Shown here in pieces: positions 1-8,536 of a stretch of DNA of 36,860 nt. Every line of letters begins with the position of its first letter. Position 1 is the first letter of the stretch. The notes under the pieces are model-generated. The model was not told the origin of the DNA. It made no database searches and was given only the letters and a program-made list of their open reading frames with translations. Origin of the DNA: Fibrobacter succinogenes (lineage in GTDB: Bacteria; Fibrobacterota; Fibrobacteria; Fibrobacterales; Fibrobacteraceae); the NCBI GenBank assembly GCA_902762305.1, contig CACWNW010000036.1:1-36860 (forward strand), written 5' to 3'. A program made the position numbers and the translations under genes.

Positions 1-47
1 CGGATCAAGTTTCCGTTCACGCCGATGATTTTTCCGATACTAGCCAT
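1..47 (-). CDS. atpA: V-type ATP synthase subunit A, N-terminal fragment (runs off the window)
   Basis: The reverse strand opens with ATG at 47 and reads MASIGKIIGVNGNLIR before the window edge. GKI-x-x-VNG is the usual beginning of the catalytic A subunit of V/A-type ATPases, which binds nucleotide in the V1 head. Only 15 codons are visible, so the call rests mainly on operon context: the genes just upstream are DUF2764 and subunit E of the same complex, in the same order as other bacterial V-ATPase operons. The gap to the upstream gene is 17 bases. Confidence 0.75.
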   Translation of the reverse strand, partial: MASIGKIIGVNGNLI

Positions 48-64
48 TGAAAATGGACCTCCGG

Positions 65-622
65 TCATTCCTGCTCCGCCGCAGAGGCGTATGCAGGATC
101 GTTTGCATTAATAACATTCAACACGGCGCTGTCGCCAGCTTCTTCAGTCAGGCGGGCCCAGCGTTCACAAATCTTCAACTTAATCGCATATGCGTAAACA
201 TGCTTGACAGTCCCCTCGCCTACACCGGCAAGGCAGTCCACAAGCCAGAAACGGGCCTTGTCAATATCCTGCTCTTTTTCCATAGGATTCGACTTGGCAA
301 ACGCGTCCTGAATCATCTTAGCGAAAGTGACATCGTAGCCCGGGAAGGACTTGTCCGTAAAACGGACATCGGGCCCCCACGCAGCCGCGCGGAGCCTACC
401 CGAAACGTTCTTCATCTGGATTTCGTGGGCCTTGTAGGCACGAACGAACTCGTCGTCACATTCTTCGCATTCACCGTCATCGAGTACGGCGTCCAGAGCC
501 GCAAGTTCCGGCTCGGACAGCACGCCAATACAGCGGTGACGGAACTCCTCCATGGAGAGGGGCGGAACATCGCCCATCTCAAGCATCGGAAGAGACGCCA
601 TCAGGTAAGAAGGAGAGCTCAT
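65..622 (-). CDS. DUF2764 family protein of the V-type ATPase operon
   Basis: 185 aa, soluble, no signal peptide or membrane segment. It begins with a SYLMASLPMLEMGD segment followed by a PPLSMEEFRHRC stretch, the form I associate with DUF2764 proteins, which sit between subunits E and A in V-ATPase operons of Bacteroidota-like bacteria and are thought to take the place of the C/d-type connecting subunit. The family role is inferred from gene order; no biochemical motif proves it. A short CEEC cluster lies near residue 52. An AGGAT ribosome site precedes the ATG at 622, and the gene starts 8 bases after subunit E ends, so the two are probably co-translated. Confidence 0.7.
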   Translation of the reverse strand: MSSPSYLMASLPMLEMGDVPPLSMEEFRHRCIGVLSEPELAALDAVLDDGECEECDDEFVRAYKAHEIQMKNVSGRLRAAAWGPDVRFTDKSFPGYDVTFAKMIQDAFAKSNPMEKEQDIDKARFWLVDCLAGVGEGTVKHVYAYAIKLKICERWARLTEEAGDSAVLNVINANDPAYASAAEQE

Positions 623-629
623 CGCGATC

Positions 630-1219
630 CTACTTGGCCTGGGCAGCGGCGTTTACAACGCGGGAAAGTTGAGGACGGAGCAGGGCCGAGAGAGCATCGG
701 CCATGGCAGCTTCGGTAAATTCGTGGGTGACCTTTCCGCCGTCGAGCTTGATGCGGAAGCCGAACTTGACGCCCTTGTCGCTTTCGACCTTGACGCCCTT
801 GCCGAGTTCCTTGGCAAATTCGCCCATCACAAAGGAGCTGAGCTTCTTGGCATCGGCTTCAGAGAATTCCACATCCACATCGGTGGTATAGCTTTTTGCG
901 ACAGTGAGGAGCATCTGCTTCACAGTGGATTCGTCGAGGGACTTTTCCACCTGGAGGTTGAGCAAATCCAAAATCATCTTTTCGAGGTTCTTGCCTACCG
1001 AAAGCAGGAGGTCACGGGCAGACTGTTCCAGAGTGCGTTCGCTGCGTTCCGTAAACGCTTCGGCGTCCTTGTCGGCCTTTTCGAGCTTGGCGCTCGCTTC
1101 GGCTTCAGCCGCCCCGCTTTGTCCTTGGCGCGGGCAATGATTGCCGCAGCCTCGGTTTCCGCTTTATCGACAGCATCTTTCTGGATGCGTTCCATAAGGT
1201 ATTGCAAGTCTTCTGCCAT
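630..1219 (-). CDS. atpE: V-type ATP synthase subunit E, interrupted by a frameshift
   Basis: Peripheral stalk subunit E links V1 to the membrane sector. Translation starts at ATG 1219, with GGAG just upstream, and gives MAEDLQYLMERIQKDAVDKA, an Ala/Glu/Lys-rich helix typical of the subunit. This frame degenerates into Arg/Pro-rich sequence after about residue 37, near 1110. A second frame then continues as AEAEASAKLEKADKDAEAF through to NAAAQAK at 630. Joined, the two parts give about 196 aa, the normal family length. The shift lies at a run of four G (C on the plus strand), so a base-count error in the sequence is as likely as a real mutation. It is listed as a CDS because the subunit is essential to its complex and both halves are well conserved. 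Confidence 0.8.
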
Positions 1220-1643
1220 ATATATCTCCAATTACGCTCCGGATTTGGACTACACGACAAAAAACGCTCGTACGAGCCCTAATCCAGAAAATTTCGTTAG
1301 TAATATACAAGTAGTTTTAGCTAAACGTTCACAAAAAAATGAAAATTTTTAAAAAAACACGATAAAAAAAGTGTTTTGGGGGACAAAAAGCAAAACTACC
1401 TGTAAAATTGAGTTTACAAGGAGGGCGAAAATGAGAATCGCATAAGATTTCATACAATTTTTAGCTCCTGTCATATTTTTGGAAAATATGCTTGGCCAGG
1501 CATTACAGAAACTCCTGCAGCTCGGCCCTACCCCTGCAAACATGGCTGCGACACTCGCCTTGCATGGTTTTGCGAGGGGGAAGCCTCCCCCCTTATGAAA
1601 ATTTTTCTATATTTCCCGCCGAAAAATTTTTCAAGGACTCACT
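1220..1643. promoter_or_regulatory. Divergent intergenic region between the V-ATPase operon and aspS
   Basis: 424 bases without a convincing gene. On the reverse strand a TATATT -10-like box lies at about 1300-1310, 85 bases upstream of subunit E. On the forward strand a GGGGGA-N4-TCCCCC hairpin (about 1576-1592) is followed by TATATT at 1608-1613, 31 bases before aspS. A 64-codon reverse-strand ORF at 1349-1543 has no ribosome site and odd composition, so it is not called. Promoters are inferred from sequence only. Confidence 0.45.
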
Positions 1644-3399
1644 ATGAAACGTACTCATAACTGCGGCCAGCTGCGCAAGGCAGACGTTGGCCAGACCGTA
1701 ACACTCGCCGGTTGGGTGGATCGCCGCCGCGACCATGGTGGTGTGATTTTTGTGGACCTCCGCGACAAGTATGGCAAGACCCAGATCGTCTTCAACCCGG
1801 ACTACAATGCCGACGTGATGAAGACCGCCGAACAGCTCCGCAACGAATACGTGATTACGGTGACCGGTAAGGTCTACGCCCGCGAAGAGGGCAACACCAA
1901 CGAGAAGCTCGCCACGGGTGAAATCGAAATCAAGATTGACCAGATTGAAATCCTGAACGCGGCCCTTACCTCCCCGCTCGCCATCAACGACCCGAACGAA
2001 GAGTGCAAGGAAAACGACGACCTGCGCCTGCAGTACCGTTACCTGGACCTCCGCCGTCCATGGATCCAGAAGAAGCTGTTGCTCAAGAGCCGCTTCCTCA
2101 AGGCCGTGTACGACTTCTTCTACGCTAACGGTTTCGAAAATATTGAAACGCCGGTGCTCTGCAAGTCCACTCCGGAAGGCGCCCGCGACTACCTGGTGCC
2201 GTCCCGCGTGAACCCGGGCAAGTTCTACGCCCTCCCGCAGTCCCCGCAGCAGTACAAGCAGCTTTTGATGATCGCCGGCATGGACCGCTACTTCCAGATT
2301 GCCAAGTGCTTCCGCGATGAAGACCTCCGCGCCGACCGTCAGCCTGAATTTACGCAGATCGACGTCGAAATGTCCTTCGTGGACCAGGACGACGTGATGG
2401 CGATGTTCGACAAGTTCGTGACCGAAGTTCTCGGCAAAGTGTGGGACTTCGAGCCGCCCAAGAAGATCCGCCGCATGAAGTGGCACGAAGCCATGCTCAA
2501 GTACGGTTCCGACAAGCCGGACCTCCGCTTCGACCTTGAGATTCACGATGTTTCCGAAATCGGTGCCAAGTCCGAATTCGGCGTGTTCAAGAACTGCGTT
2601 GCCGCCGGTGGCAAGATCCGCGGTATCGCCGCCAAGCGAACTCACCGCCTACGTGGGCAAGTACGGTTCCAAGGGCCTCGTGTGGATGCGCGTCAAGGAA
2701 AACGACGAAGTGGAAACGCAGGTCGGCAAGTTCTTCACGACGGAACAGCTCAACGAACTGCGCGACGCTGTCGGCGCCAAGTGCGGCGACATGATGTTCT
2801 TCATCGCCGGTCCGGAAAAGGTTGCTGCTACGGCTATGGGCCAGCTCCGCCTGGAAGTCGCCCGCATCAAGGGTCTCCGCGACCCGAAGAAGCGCGAATT
2901 CGTGTGGATTACCGAATTCCCGATGTTCGAATACAGCGACACCGAAGGCCGCTACATGGCCATGCACCACCCGTTCACCAACCCGCTCCCGGAACACCTG
3001 GACATGATGCTCGGTGGCAACCTCAAGGATTGCAACGCCGAAGCTTATGACCTTGTTCTGAACGGCGTGGAAATCGGTGGCGGTTCTATCCGTATCCACA
3101 ACCCGGAAGTCCAGGAGAAGGTGTTCCGCCTGTTGGGTCTCTCCGAAGAACAGGTGAAGGAAAAGTTCGGCTTCTTCGTCGACGCCTTCAAGTACGGCGC
3201 TCCTCCGCACGGCGGTCTCGCCTTCGGTCTCGACCGCGTCGTGGCTACCATGGAAGGTGAAGAATCCATCCGCGACTTCATCGCGTTCCCGAAGAACACC
3301 AGTGCTTCGAGCCCGATGGACCAGTGCCCGAGCGAAGTCGACCTCCAGCAGCTGCAGGACATCCACATCTCCGTGCAGATGCCGAAGCAAGGCAAGTAA
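1644..3399 (+). CDS. aspS: Aspartyl-tRNA synthetase, with an internal frameshift and short deletion
   Basis: Charges tRNA-Asp in the cytosol. Frame 1 covers the anticodon-binding OB domain (GWVDRRRDHGG), class II motifs 1 and 2 (FRDEDLRADRQPEFTQIDVE) and the beginning of the bacterial GAD insertion, up to RGIAAK near 2635. The protein then continues in the next frame from SELTAYVGKYGSKGL to motif 3 (GLAFGLDRVV) and the C-terminus VQMPKQGK. About ten residues normally present between these blocks (an SRKEL-like stretch) seem missing, which suggests a small out-of-frame deletion near 2630-2640 in the strain or in the assembly. Total length is about 585 codons; bacterial enzymes are usually 580-600. 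His32 in the RRRDHGG motif matches non-discriminating AspRS enzymes that also charge tRNA-Asn. Confidence 0.9.
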
Positions 3400-3404
3400 G
3401 GTAG

Positions 3405-3425
3405 ATCCCCGACTTGGTCGGGGAT
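3405..3425 (+). terminator. Hairpin directly after aspS
   Basis: ATCCCCGAC-TTG-GTCGGGGAT forms a 9-bp perfect stem with a 3-base loop, six bases after the aspS stop. There is no T-run after it, so it may stabilise the 3' end of the mRNA while the stronger terminator follows 40 bases later. Confidence 0.5.
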
Positions 3426-3464
3426 ACAAGAGTCGCACCGACAAGTGCTCCCTTCAATTATAAT

Positions 3465-3490
3465 GCCCCGCGAAAAATCGCGGGGTTTTT
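3465..3490 (+). terminator. Rho-independent terminator of aspS
   Basis: GCCCCGCGA-AAA-ATCGCGGGG followed by TTTTT: GC-rich 8-bp stem, small loop and a T-run. It closes the aspS transcript. The next 200 bases to the CotH gene hold only its promoter region. Confidence 0.85.
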
Positions 3491-3644
3491 CGCGTTTTTA
3501 CGCGGTTTACGGATGCAGGGAATATCGGAACTAAGGGTTTCAATCGGGTCAAAAAGTGTCGTTTTTTTGGCCGTGTATACGCTTTTTAGCCTTGTTTTTG
3601 CTTTAAAAAGGGCAATATAGGGGCTAATTTATAGACGGGTTGGA

Positions 3645-3650
3645 TATAAT
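3645..3650 (+). promoter_or_regulatory. Candidate -10 box for the CotH lipoprotein gene
   Basis: TATAAT at 3645-3650 lies 41 bases upstream of the ATG, in an AT-rich stretch. A weak TAGACG sits at the -35 distance. Inferred from consensus only. Confidence 0.4.
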
Positions 3651-3690
3651 AAATGTCATTTAAACTTGTTTATCAGGGACAAGGAATAAT

Positions 3691-5937
3691 ATGCTGGAAA
3701 AAAAATCCATACTTCTGTCGGTTGTTGTGGCCGGAACTTTCTTCATCGGTTGCTCAGATGACCCAAGCGATGTGAACGGCCCCGATAACGGCTCCACTTT
3801 GCCGATAGACTCGCTCACTACAATTCCGTATACAGATCCAGAAACTGGCGAAACTTACCCCGTTTATGTTGATCCGGAAACAGGCGAGATGGTTCCTGTG
3901 TCTGCGGCAAGTTCCGCAACGATCCCGGGTAGCTCGGGAACTCTTTCCGGTAATTCGAGCTCCGCAATTGTCCCTGGCAGTTCTATGACTATTCCCGGCA
4001 GCTCCGTGGTGAACCCCATCACGAGTTCTTCGTCCAAGAACAAGGACCAGTCTTCTTCGAGCGGGCTCAAGGATTACGACGACAACCACAAGGCAAAAGA
4101 AACGTTCCTCCCGAAGGCGGGATTCTACAAGAACTTGACCATCGACCCGCCGACCCCGCAGAAGGGCGGCCAGATCAAGTGCACGTTCGACGGCTCCTTC
4201 CCCACTCAGAATTCAGAACAGATTACGCAGCCCAAGCAAATTACACAGAATTCCGTAGTGCGCTGCTCCGAATTCGTGAACGGGCAGCCCGCGGACACTA
4301 CGACGCAGACTTACTTCATCAACGAGAACGTCTCTATACCGGTGGTGGCCTTGACCGTGAATCACCACGACATGTTCGACTCCAGCGCGGGCCTCTATGC
4401 GACCGGCGACTTGAACCAGGGTGGCCAGGGCCAATGGAGTTTTGATATTGGCGGCGATGACACCAATAACCCCAAATGCACCGAGCCGTGCAGGCAGGCG
4501 AACTTCTGGAAAGACGACGAACTTCCCGTACACGTGGAATACTTCGAAAAAGGCAGTTCCACCACCGAAAAGACTTGGGAAATCGACGCGGGCATCTCGA
4601 TTATCGGTAACTACAGCCGCTACAAGCCCAAGAAGAGCGTCGCCATCAAGATGGACAACGACGACTACGGCGACAAGGTGCTCAAGTATTCCTTCTTCAA
4701 GACGCGCCCCGAAGCGAAAAAAATCAAGAGCTTCAACCTGCGCAACAATGGTAACCGTTTCTGGACCGACTACTTTGGCGACCCCATGCTGGTGAGCCTT
4801 ATGGAAGGCACCGAGGTGGATTACCAGCGTAGCCTCCAGGTGGTGGTATTCTACAATGGCGAATACTTCGGCATCCACGACTTGCGCGAACGCTTGAACA
4901 GGAGCTTTGTCGAGACCAACTACGGCATCGATTCCAAGTCCATCAACGTCGTCAAGAACTGCTCCAATGGCGACCAGGGATGCGTCAACGGATGGGCCCC
5001 CAGCGGTACGAACGGAGCCTCCAGTTCTGAATTCGGCCAGTTGGTAAATTCCATTACCGGTGGAAACTTTGCCGGCGAGAACAACCAGTCGTATGCACAG
5101 CTTAAGGAAAAGCTGAACGTCAGCAGTTTTGCCCAGTACATGATTGCCGAAATGTATATCCATAACGGCGACTGGCCCAACAACAATATCCGCGCCTGGG
5201 GAAGCCCGCAGAACGGTCATCCCTTCAAATTCATGATTTTCGACGTGGACCACGGCTACGGATTTACTCCGGGCGTCATGGGCTTCGATACCGAAGGCCA
5301 GAACATGTTCCAATGGGTGCTCGGCAGCGCCACGATGAATGGCCAAGGCGGTCAGCAGCCCGGTGGCCCGGGCCAGTGGGGCGGCGGCATGGGTATGGGT
5401 ATGGGCGGCAACACTGCTATCGGAAACATGCTGAAGAAGCTTTTGGAAAATCCCGATTTCAAGCGCTTGTTCATCAACCAGGGATGCATCCTCCTGAACG
5501 ACTACCTGACCTACGAAAAAGTCCAGAAGGCCGTGCAAAACCAGCTCAACATGCTTCCCAGTTCCGAAAGGCAGCGTGACGAACAGCGCTGGCCCCGCAA
5601 CCAGGCGAAGTACAAATGGTCGCCCACCGGTAGCGACATTCTTCAATACGCCCAGAACCGTACGCAGAGCTTTAGGCAAGAAATGGCCAGCTACTTCGGC
5701 CTCTCGGGCGAAGCCAACGTGAGCATCAGCGTCAGCGGAAACGGTTCCGTGCTCGTAGAAGGCATGAAGCTCCCGAACAGCAATTATCAGGGAAAGTTCT
5801 TCAGTGGCATGGAAATGGAAATTACCGCGGTTCCGTCGAATGGCTCTGTTTTCTCGAGCTGGTCTGATGGCCAGACGCAGAACCCGCGCAAGATCCAGAT
5901 TAACGGCCAGACGAACATTACCGCGAACTTCAAGTGA
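3691..5937 (+). CDS. CotH-kinase-family surface lipoprotein with C-terminal repeat domain
   Basis: 748 aa. The N-terminus has a lipoprotein signal ending in FFIGC (Cys21). Residues 30-130 are a Ser/Pro/Thr-rich linker with GSS and SSSS runs, common in exported Fibrobacter proteins. A CotH-type protein-kinase-like domain spans about 260-670, with PKKSVAIKM near the start, R-N-N-G-N-R-F-W, and the FDVDHGYGF metal/catalytic motif near residue 515. A Gly-rich loop (GGQQPGG to MGMGMGG) follows. The last 75 residues (NVSISVSGNGSV to TNITANFK) look like a bacterial repeat domain of about 70 residues with the SSWSDGQTQNP signature. CotH proteins phosphorylate protein targets in spores; in Fibrobacter the substrate is unknown and a role in the extracellular matrix or fibre-degrading apparatus is a guess. 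A ribosome site AAGGAA precedes ATG 3691. Confidence 0.85.
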   Translation: MLEKKSILLSVVVAGTFFIGCSDDPSDVNGPDNGSTLPIDSLTTIPYTDPETGETYPVYVDPETGEMVPVSAASSATIPGSSGTLSGNSSSAIVPGSSMTIPGSSVVNPITSSSSKNKDQSSSSGLKDYDDNHKAKETFLPKAGFYKNLTIDPPTPQKGGQIKCTFDGSFPTQNSEQITQPKQITQNSVVRCSEFVNGQPADTTTQTYFINENVSIPVVALTVNHHDMFDSSAGLYATGDLNQGGQGQWSFDIGGDDTNNPKCTEPCRQANFWKDDELPVHVEYFEKGSSTTEKTWEIDAGISIIGNYSRYKPKKSVAIKMDNDDYGDKVLKYSFFKTRPEAKKIKSFNLRNNGNRFWTDYFGDPMLVSLMEGTEVDYQRSLQVVVFYNGEYFGIHDLRERLNRSFVETNYGIDSKSINVVKNCSNGDQGCVNGWAPSGTNGASSSEFGQLVNSITGGNFAGENNQSYAQLKEKLNVSSFAQYMIAEMYIHNGDWPNNNIRAWGSPQNGHPFKFMIFDVDHGYGFTPGVMGFDTEGQNMFQWVLGSATMNGQGGQQPGGPGQWGGGMGMGMGGNTAIGNMLKKLLENPDFKRLFINQGCILLNDYLTYEKVQKAVQNQLNMLPSSERQRDEQRWPRNQAKYKWSPTGSDILQYAQNRTQSFRQEMASYFGLSGEANVSISVSGNGSVLVEGMKLPNSNYQGKFFSGMEMEITAVPSNGSVFSSWSDGQTQNPRKIQINGQTNITANFK

Positions 5938-5949
5938 CATGAAACGTCA

Positions 5950-6083
5950 TCCTGGAGCCTCGTCATTCTGGAGCGAAGCGATAGAATCAGTCGATAGGAT
6001 CCAGTCAAACACGTCATCCTGATAGGCGTAGCCTCGAAGGAACCAGACATTATGTCATCCTGAGCGAAAGCGAAGGATCCAGA
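5950..6083. repeat. Cluster of dispersed GTCATCCTGA-type intergenic repeats
   Basis: Several degenerate copies in tandem: GTCATCCTGGAGCC, GTCATTCTGGAGCGAAGCG, GTCATCCTGATAGGCG and, best preserved at 6053-6081, GTCATCCTGAGCG with AAGCGAAGGATCCAG. The same family reappears at 8091-8164, 8537-8708, 9510-9538, 10708-10810 and 17891-17941, always between genes. They resemble REP-type elements. Confidence 0.7.
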
Positions 6084-6094
6084 CCTGAATTTTA

Positions 6095-6120
6095 ATGCCC
6101 GACTCTGTCGGGCATTTTTT
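6095..6120 (+). terminator. Rho-independent terminator after the CotH gene
   Basis: ATGCCCGAC-TCT-GTCGGGCAT followed by six T. A 9-bp perfect stem with a 3-base loop. Confidence 0.9.
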
Positions 6121-6264
6121 GCGTCGGGGGCGTTACGGGGTGCTCCCCGTTAGAGGGGGTCGCGAAAGACTTGCGCCAGATTCTTCGACTTCGGCGCAAT
6201 GCGCCTTCGCTCAGGATGACACCCGCTGTTTCCTCGGGATGGTGCGAAGGCAAGGCTGTAGCGA

Positions 6265-6300
6265 GGGGGAGACCTCCCCCACAAAAAAAATTGCTATATT
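6265..6300 (+). promoter_or_regulatory. Hairpin plus TATATT promoter element of pfp
   Basis: GGGGGA-GACC-TCCCCC (6265-6280) is followed 15 bases later by TATATT (6295-6300) and then CAGCGCAAAATTTTTAACC. The same arrangement stands before aspS (1576-1613), with AATTTTTC again downstream. I take TATATT as the -10 box; the palindrome may be a regulator site or the end of an upstream transcript. The rest of 6121-6264 has no gene. Confidence 0.45.
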
Positions 6301-6366
6301 TTTCAGCGCAAAATTTTTAACCCTGCCTGTGTGAAAAACGCCGGGCAAATTCAAAAGGAAGAAACA

Positions 6367-8031
6367 ATGGCTGACAATCTGTCCGTCCTCGGCAAGGCTC
6401 GCAAGGCCTACAAGCCGAAACTCCCCGTAGCGCTGCGCGAAGGCGCTCTCAAAGTTGCTCTCGTGAAGGGCAAGCCCACCGAATCTGTGCGTGACCAGGC
6501 CAAGATCAAGGCTCTGTTCCCGAACACCTACGGTGCACCGTACATCTCCATGAAGAAGGCTACCAAGGCTGCTGCCGGTAAGGCCCTCAACGTGGGCGTG
6601 GTGCTCTCCGGTGGCCAGGCTCCTGGTGGACACAACGTGATCGCGGGTATCTTCGACGGTATCAAGAGCATCAGCAAGAATTCCAAGCTCCTCGGCTTCC
6701 TCGGTGGTCCGTCCGGCCTCGAGAACGGCAAGTTCATCGTGATTAACGAAAAGATCATGGACTCCTACCGCAACACTGGCGGATTCGACATCATCCAGTC
6801 CGGCCGTACCAAGCTCGAAACTGAAGAACAGTTCAAGAAATGCATGGCTGTTGCCAAGGCCCAGAAGCTCGACGCTATCGTGATCATCGGTGGTGACGAC
6901 TCCAACACGAACGCTGCTGTTCTCGGTGAATACTTCCAGGCCAACGGTGCCAGCTGCGTGGTTTGCGGCTGCCCGAAGACCATCGACGGCGACCTCAAGA
7001 ACGAATACATCGAAACCTCCTTCGGTTTCGACACCGCCGTGAAGACCTACTCCGAACTCATCGGCAACATCATGCGCGATGCCAACTCCGCCCAGAAGTA
7101 CTGGCACTTCATCAAGCTCATGGGCCGCAGCGCTTCTCACATCGCTCTCGAAGCCGCTCTCCAGACCCATCCGAACATCTGCTTGATTTCTGAAGAAGTC
7201 AAGGCCAAGAAGATGAAGCTCAAGCAGGTCATCAAGTACGTCGCAGACATCGTTGCTGCCCGTGCTGCTGACGGCAAGAACTTCGGCGTCTGCTTGATTC
7301 CGGAAGGCCTCCTCGAATTCATCCCGGATGTCGGCGTGCTCATCGCTGAACTCTCCGAAGCCCTCGCCCACCACGAAAAGGACGTCGAAGGCCTCGACAC
7401 CGCTTCCAAGGTTGAAAAGCTTTGCCAGTGGGTTTCCAAGGCTTCTGCCGAAGTGCTCAAGAGCCTCCCGGCCTTTGTGCAGGCCCAGCTGATGCTCGAC
7501 CGCGACAGCCACGGCAACGTTCAGGTTTCCCTCATCGAAACCGAAAAGCTCATCATCGAGATGGTCAAGAAGGAACTCAAGAGCCGCAAGAGCTTCAAGG
7601 GCAAGTTCTCCGCCCTCAACCACTTCTTCGGTTACGAAGGCCGTTGCGCCGCTCCGTCGAACTTCGACGCCGACTACTGCTACAGCCTCGGCTTCACCGC
7701 CTCCGTGCTCGCCTTCAACAAGATGAACGGCTACATGAGCTCTGTGCGTGACCTGACCAAGGGCATCGAAAAGTGGACTGCCGGTGGCATTCCTATCACC
7801 ATGATGATGAACATCGAACGTCGTCATGGTGCCGACAAGCCGGTTATCCAGAAAGCTCTCGTCGAACTCGACGGTGCTCCGTTCAAGTTCTTCGCCAAGA
7901 ACCGCGAAGTCTGGGCCAAGACTGAATCCTACACCTACCCGGGTCCGATCCAGTACTGGGGTCCGTCTGAAGTCTGTGATGTCACGAACTTCACGATTAA
8001 GCTCGAACGCGGCGCGCTGAAAGTCAAGTAA
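6367..8031 (+). CDS. pfp: Diphosphate-fructose-6-phosphate 1-phosphotransferase
   Basis: 554 aa cytosolic enzyme that interconverts fructose 6-phosphate and fructose 1,6-bisphosphate with pyrophosphate in place of ATP; it serves glycolysis and is reversible. GGQAPGGHN (82-90) and GGDDSNTNA (175-183) form the phosphoryl-donor site; the second Asp of GGDD is the mark of PPi rather than ATP use. PKTIDGDL (203-210) holds the catalytic Asp. MGRSASHIALE and PEGLLEFIP bind the sugar phosphate. Length and the extra C-terminal region (GYEGRCAAPSNFDADYCYSLG) fit the long plant/spirochaete-type clade. The start is ATG 6367 behind AAAAGGAAG; an in-frame GTG at 6331 lacks a ribosome site. Monocistronic between its own promoter and terminator. 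Confidence 0.95.
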   Translation: MADNLSVLGKARKAYKPKLPVALREGALKVALVKGKPTESVRDQAKIKALFPNTYGAPYISMKKATKAAAGKALNVGVVLSGGQAPGGHNVIAGIFDGIKSISKNSKLLGFLGGPSGLENGKFIVINEKIMDSYRNTGGFDIIQSGRTKLETEEQFKKCMAVAKAQKLDAIVIIGGDDSNTNAAVLGEYFQANGASCVVCGCPKTIDGDLKNEYIETSFGFDTAVKTYSELIGNIMRDANSAQKYWHFIKLMGRSASHIALEAALQTHPNICLISEEVKAKKMKLKQVIKYVADIVAARAADGKNFGVCLIPEGLLEFIPDVGVLIAELSEALAHHEKDVEGLDTASKVEKLCQWVSKASAEVLKSLPAFVQAQLMLDRDSHGNVQVSLIETEKLIIEMVKKELKSRKSFKGKFSALNHFFGYEGRCAAPSNFDADYCYSLGFTASVLAFNKMNGYMSSVRDLTKGIEKWTAGGIPITMMMNIERRHGADKPVIQKALVELDGAPFKFFAKNREVWAKTESYTYPGPIQYWGPSEVCDVTNFTIKLERGALKVK

Positions 8032-8050
8032 TTGACTCAATGAAAGCATT

Positions 8051-8083
8051 AAAAGTCCCCGCCTCGCGCGGGGACTTTTTTTT
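8051..8083 (+). terminator. Rho-independent terminator of pfp
   Basis: AAAAGTCCCCGC-CTCG-CGCGGGGACTTTTTTTT: long GC stem with A-tract and T-run on either side, so it may work in both directions. Confidence 0.93.
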
Positions 8084-8090
8084 ACCGATT

Positions 8091-8164
8091 CTCACCCTGA
8101 TGAAGGTCAGGGTCAGCATGACTGCTGGGTCGGAATGTCACCCTGACGAAGGTCAGGGTCAGCA
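8091..8164. repeat. Dispersed palindromic repeats upstream of the GIY-YIG gene
   Basis: Two copies of CACCCTGAYGAAGGTCAGGG with the tail TCAGCATGACTGCTGGG between them. CCCTGA-N5-TCAGGG is an inverted repeat, so each unit can form a hairpin. Same family as at 8537-8708, on the other side of the GIY-YIG gene. Confidence 0.75.
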
Positions 8165-8217
8165 ATTTTATTCTAGAATGTCATTATCTGTCGTGCTTAG
8201 AATATATTTTTTCTAGT

Positions 8218-8520
8218 ATGAAAGAAAACAATACATACTACACATACATATTGTCCAATACAAGCAATAGTGTCCTATATATTGGTGTAACCAACAACCT
8301 GGTTAGAAGATTTCTTGAGCATAAAATAAAAATCAACGAGACATCTTTTACCGCTCGATATTCCGTACATAAGCTTGTTCATTTTGAATGTTTTTCTTCT
8401 ATCAAAGATGCTATTGCTAGGGAAAAACAACTCAAAACATGGCACCGGCCATGGAAAGAGAATCTCATCAGAAAAAACAACCCTACTTGGGACGATTTAT
8501 CCCCCTCTATTTTAGCATGA
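8218..8520 (+). CDS. Small GIY-YIG nuclease domain protein
   Basis: 100 aa, a stand-alone GIY-YIG domain. YYTYIL at 7-12 and LYIGVTNNL at 20-28 are the two halves of the family signature. The Arg of LVRRFLEH and the basic AREKQLKTWHRPWKENLI helix are in the expected places. Such proteins cut DNA, as in UvrC, YhbQ-type proteins and homing enzymes. The gene is much richer in A+T than its neighbours, has no strong ribosome site (TTTTTTCTAGT before ATG), and is framed by clusters of palindromic repeats, all of which suggest it arrived by transfer. A link between the nuclease and the repeats is a hypothesis (see findings). Confidence 0.85.
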   Translation: MKENNTYYTYILSNTSNSVLYIGVTNNLVRRFLEHKIKINETSFTARYSVHKLVHFECFSSIKDAIAREKQLKTWHRPWKENLIRKNNPTWDDLSPSILA

Positions 8521-8536
8521 CGTCTAGTCACCCGCA

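Noticed and set aside
1349-1543. 64-codon reverse ORF between atpE and aspS
   Set aside because: No ribosome site, no conserved-looking features, and low-complexity Phe/Val end from AT-rich DNA.
4213-5940. 575-codon open frame on the reverse strand
   Set aside because: Antisense shadow of the CotH gene, same codon-bias effect, with no motif and no ribosome site. The long reverse frames opposite pfp (6211-8049) and aspS were rejected for the same reason.
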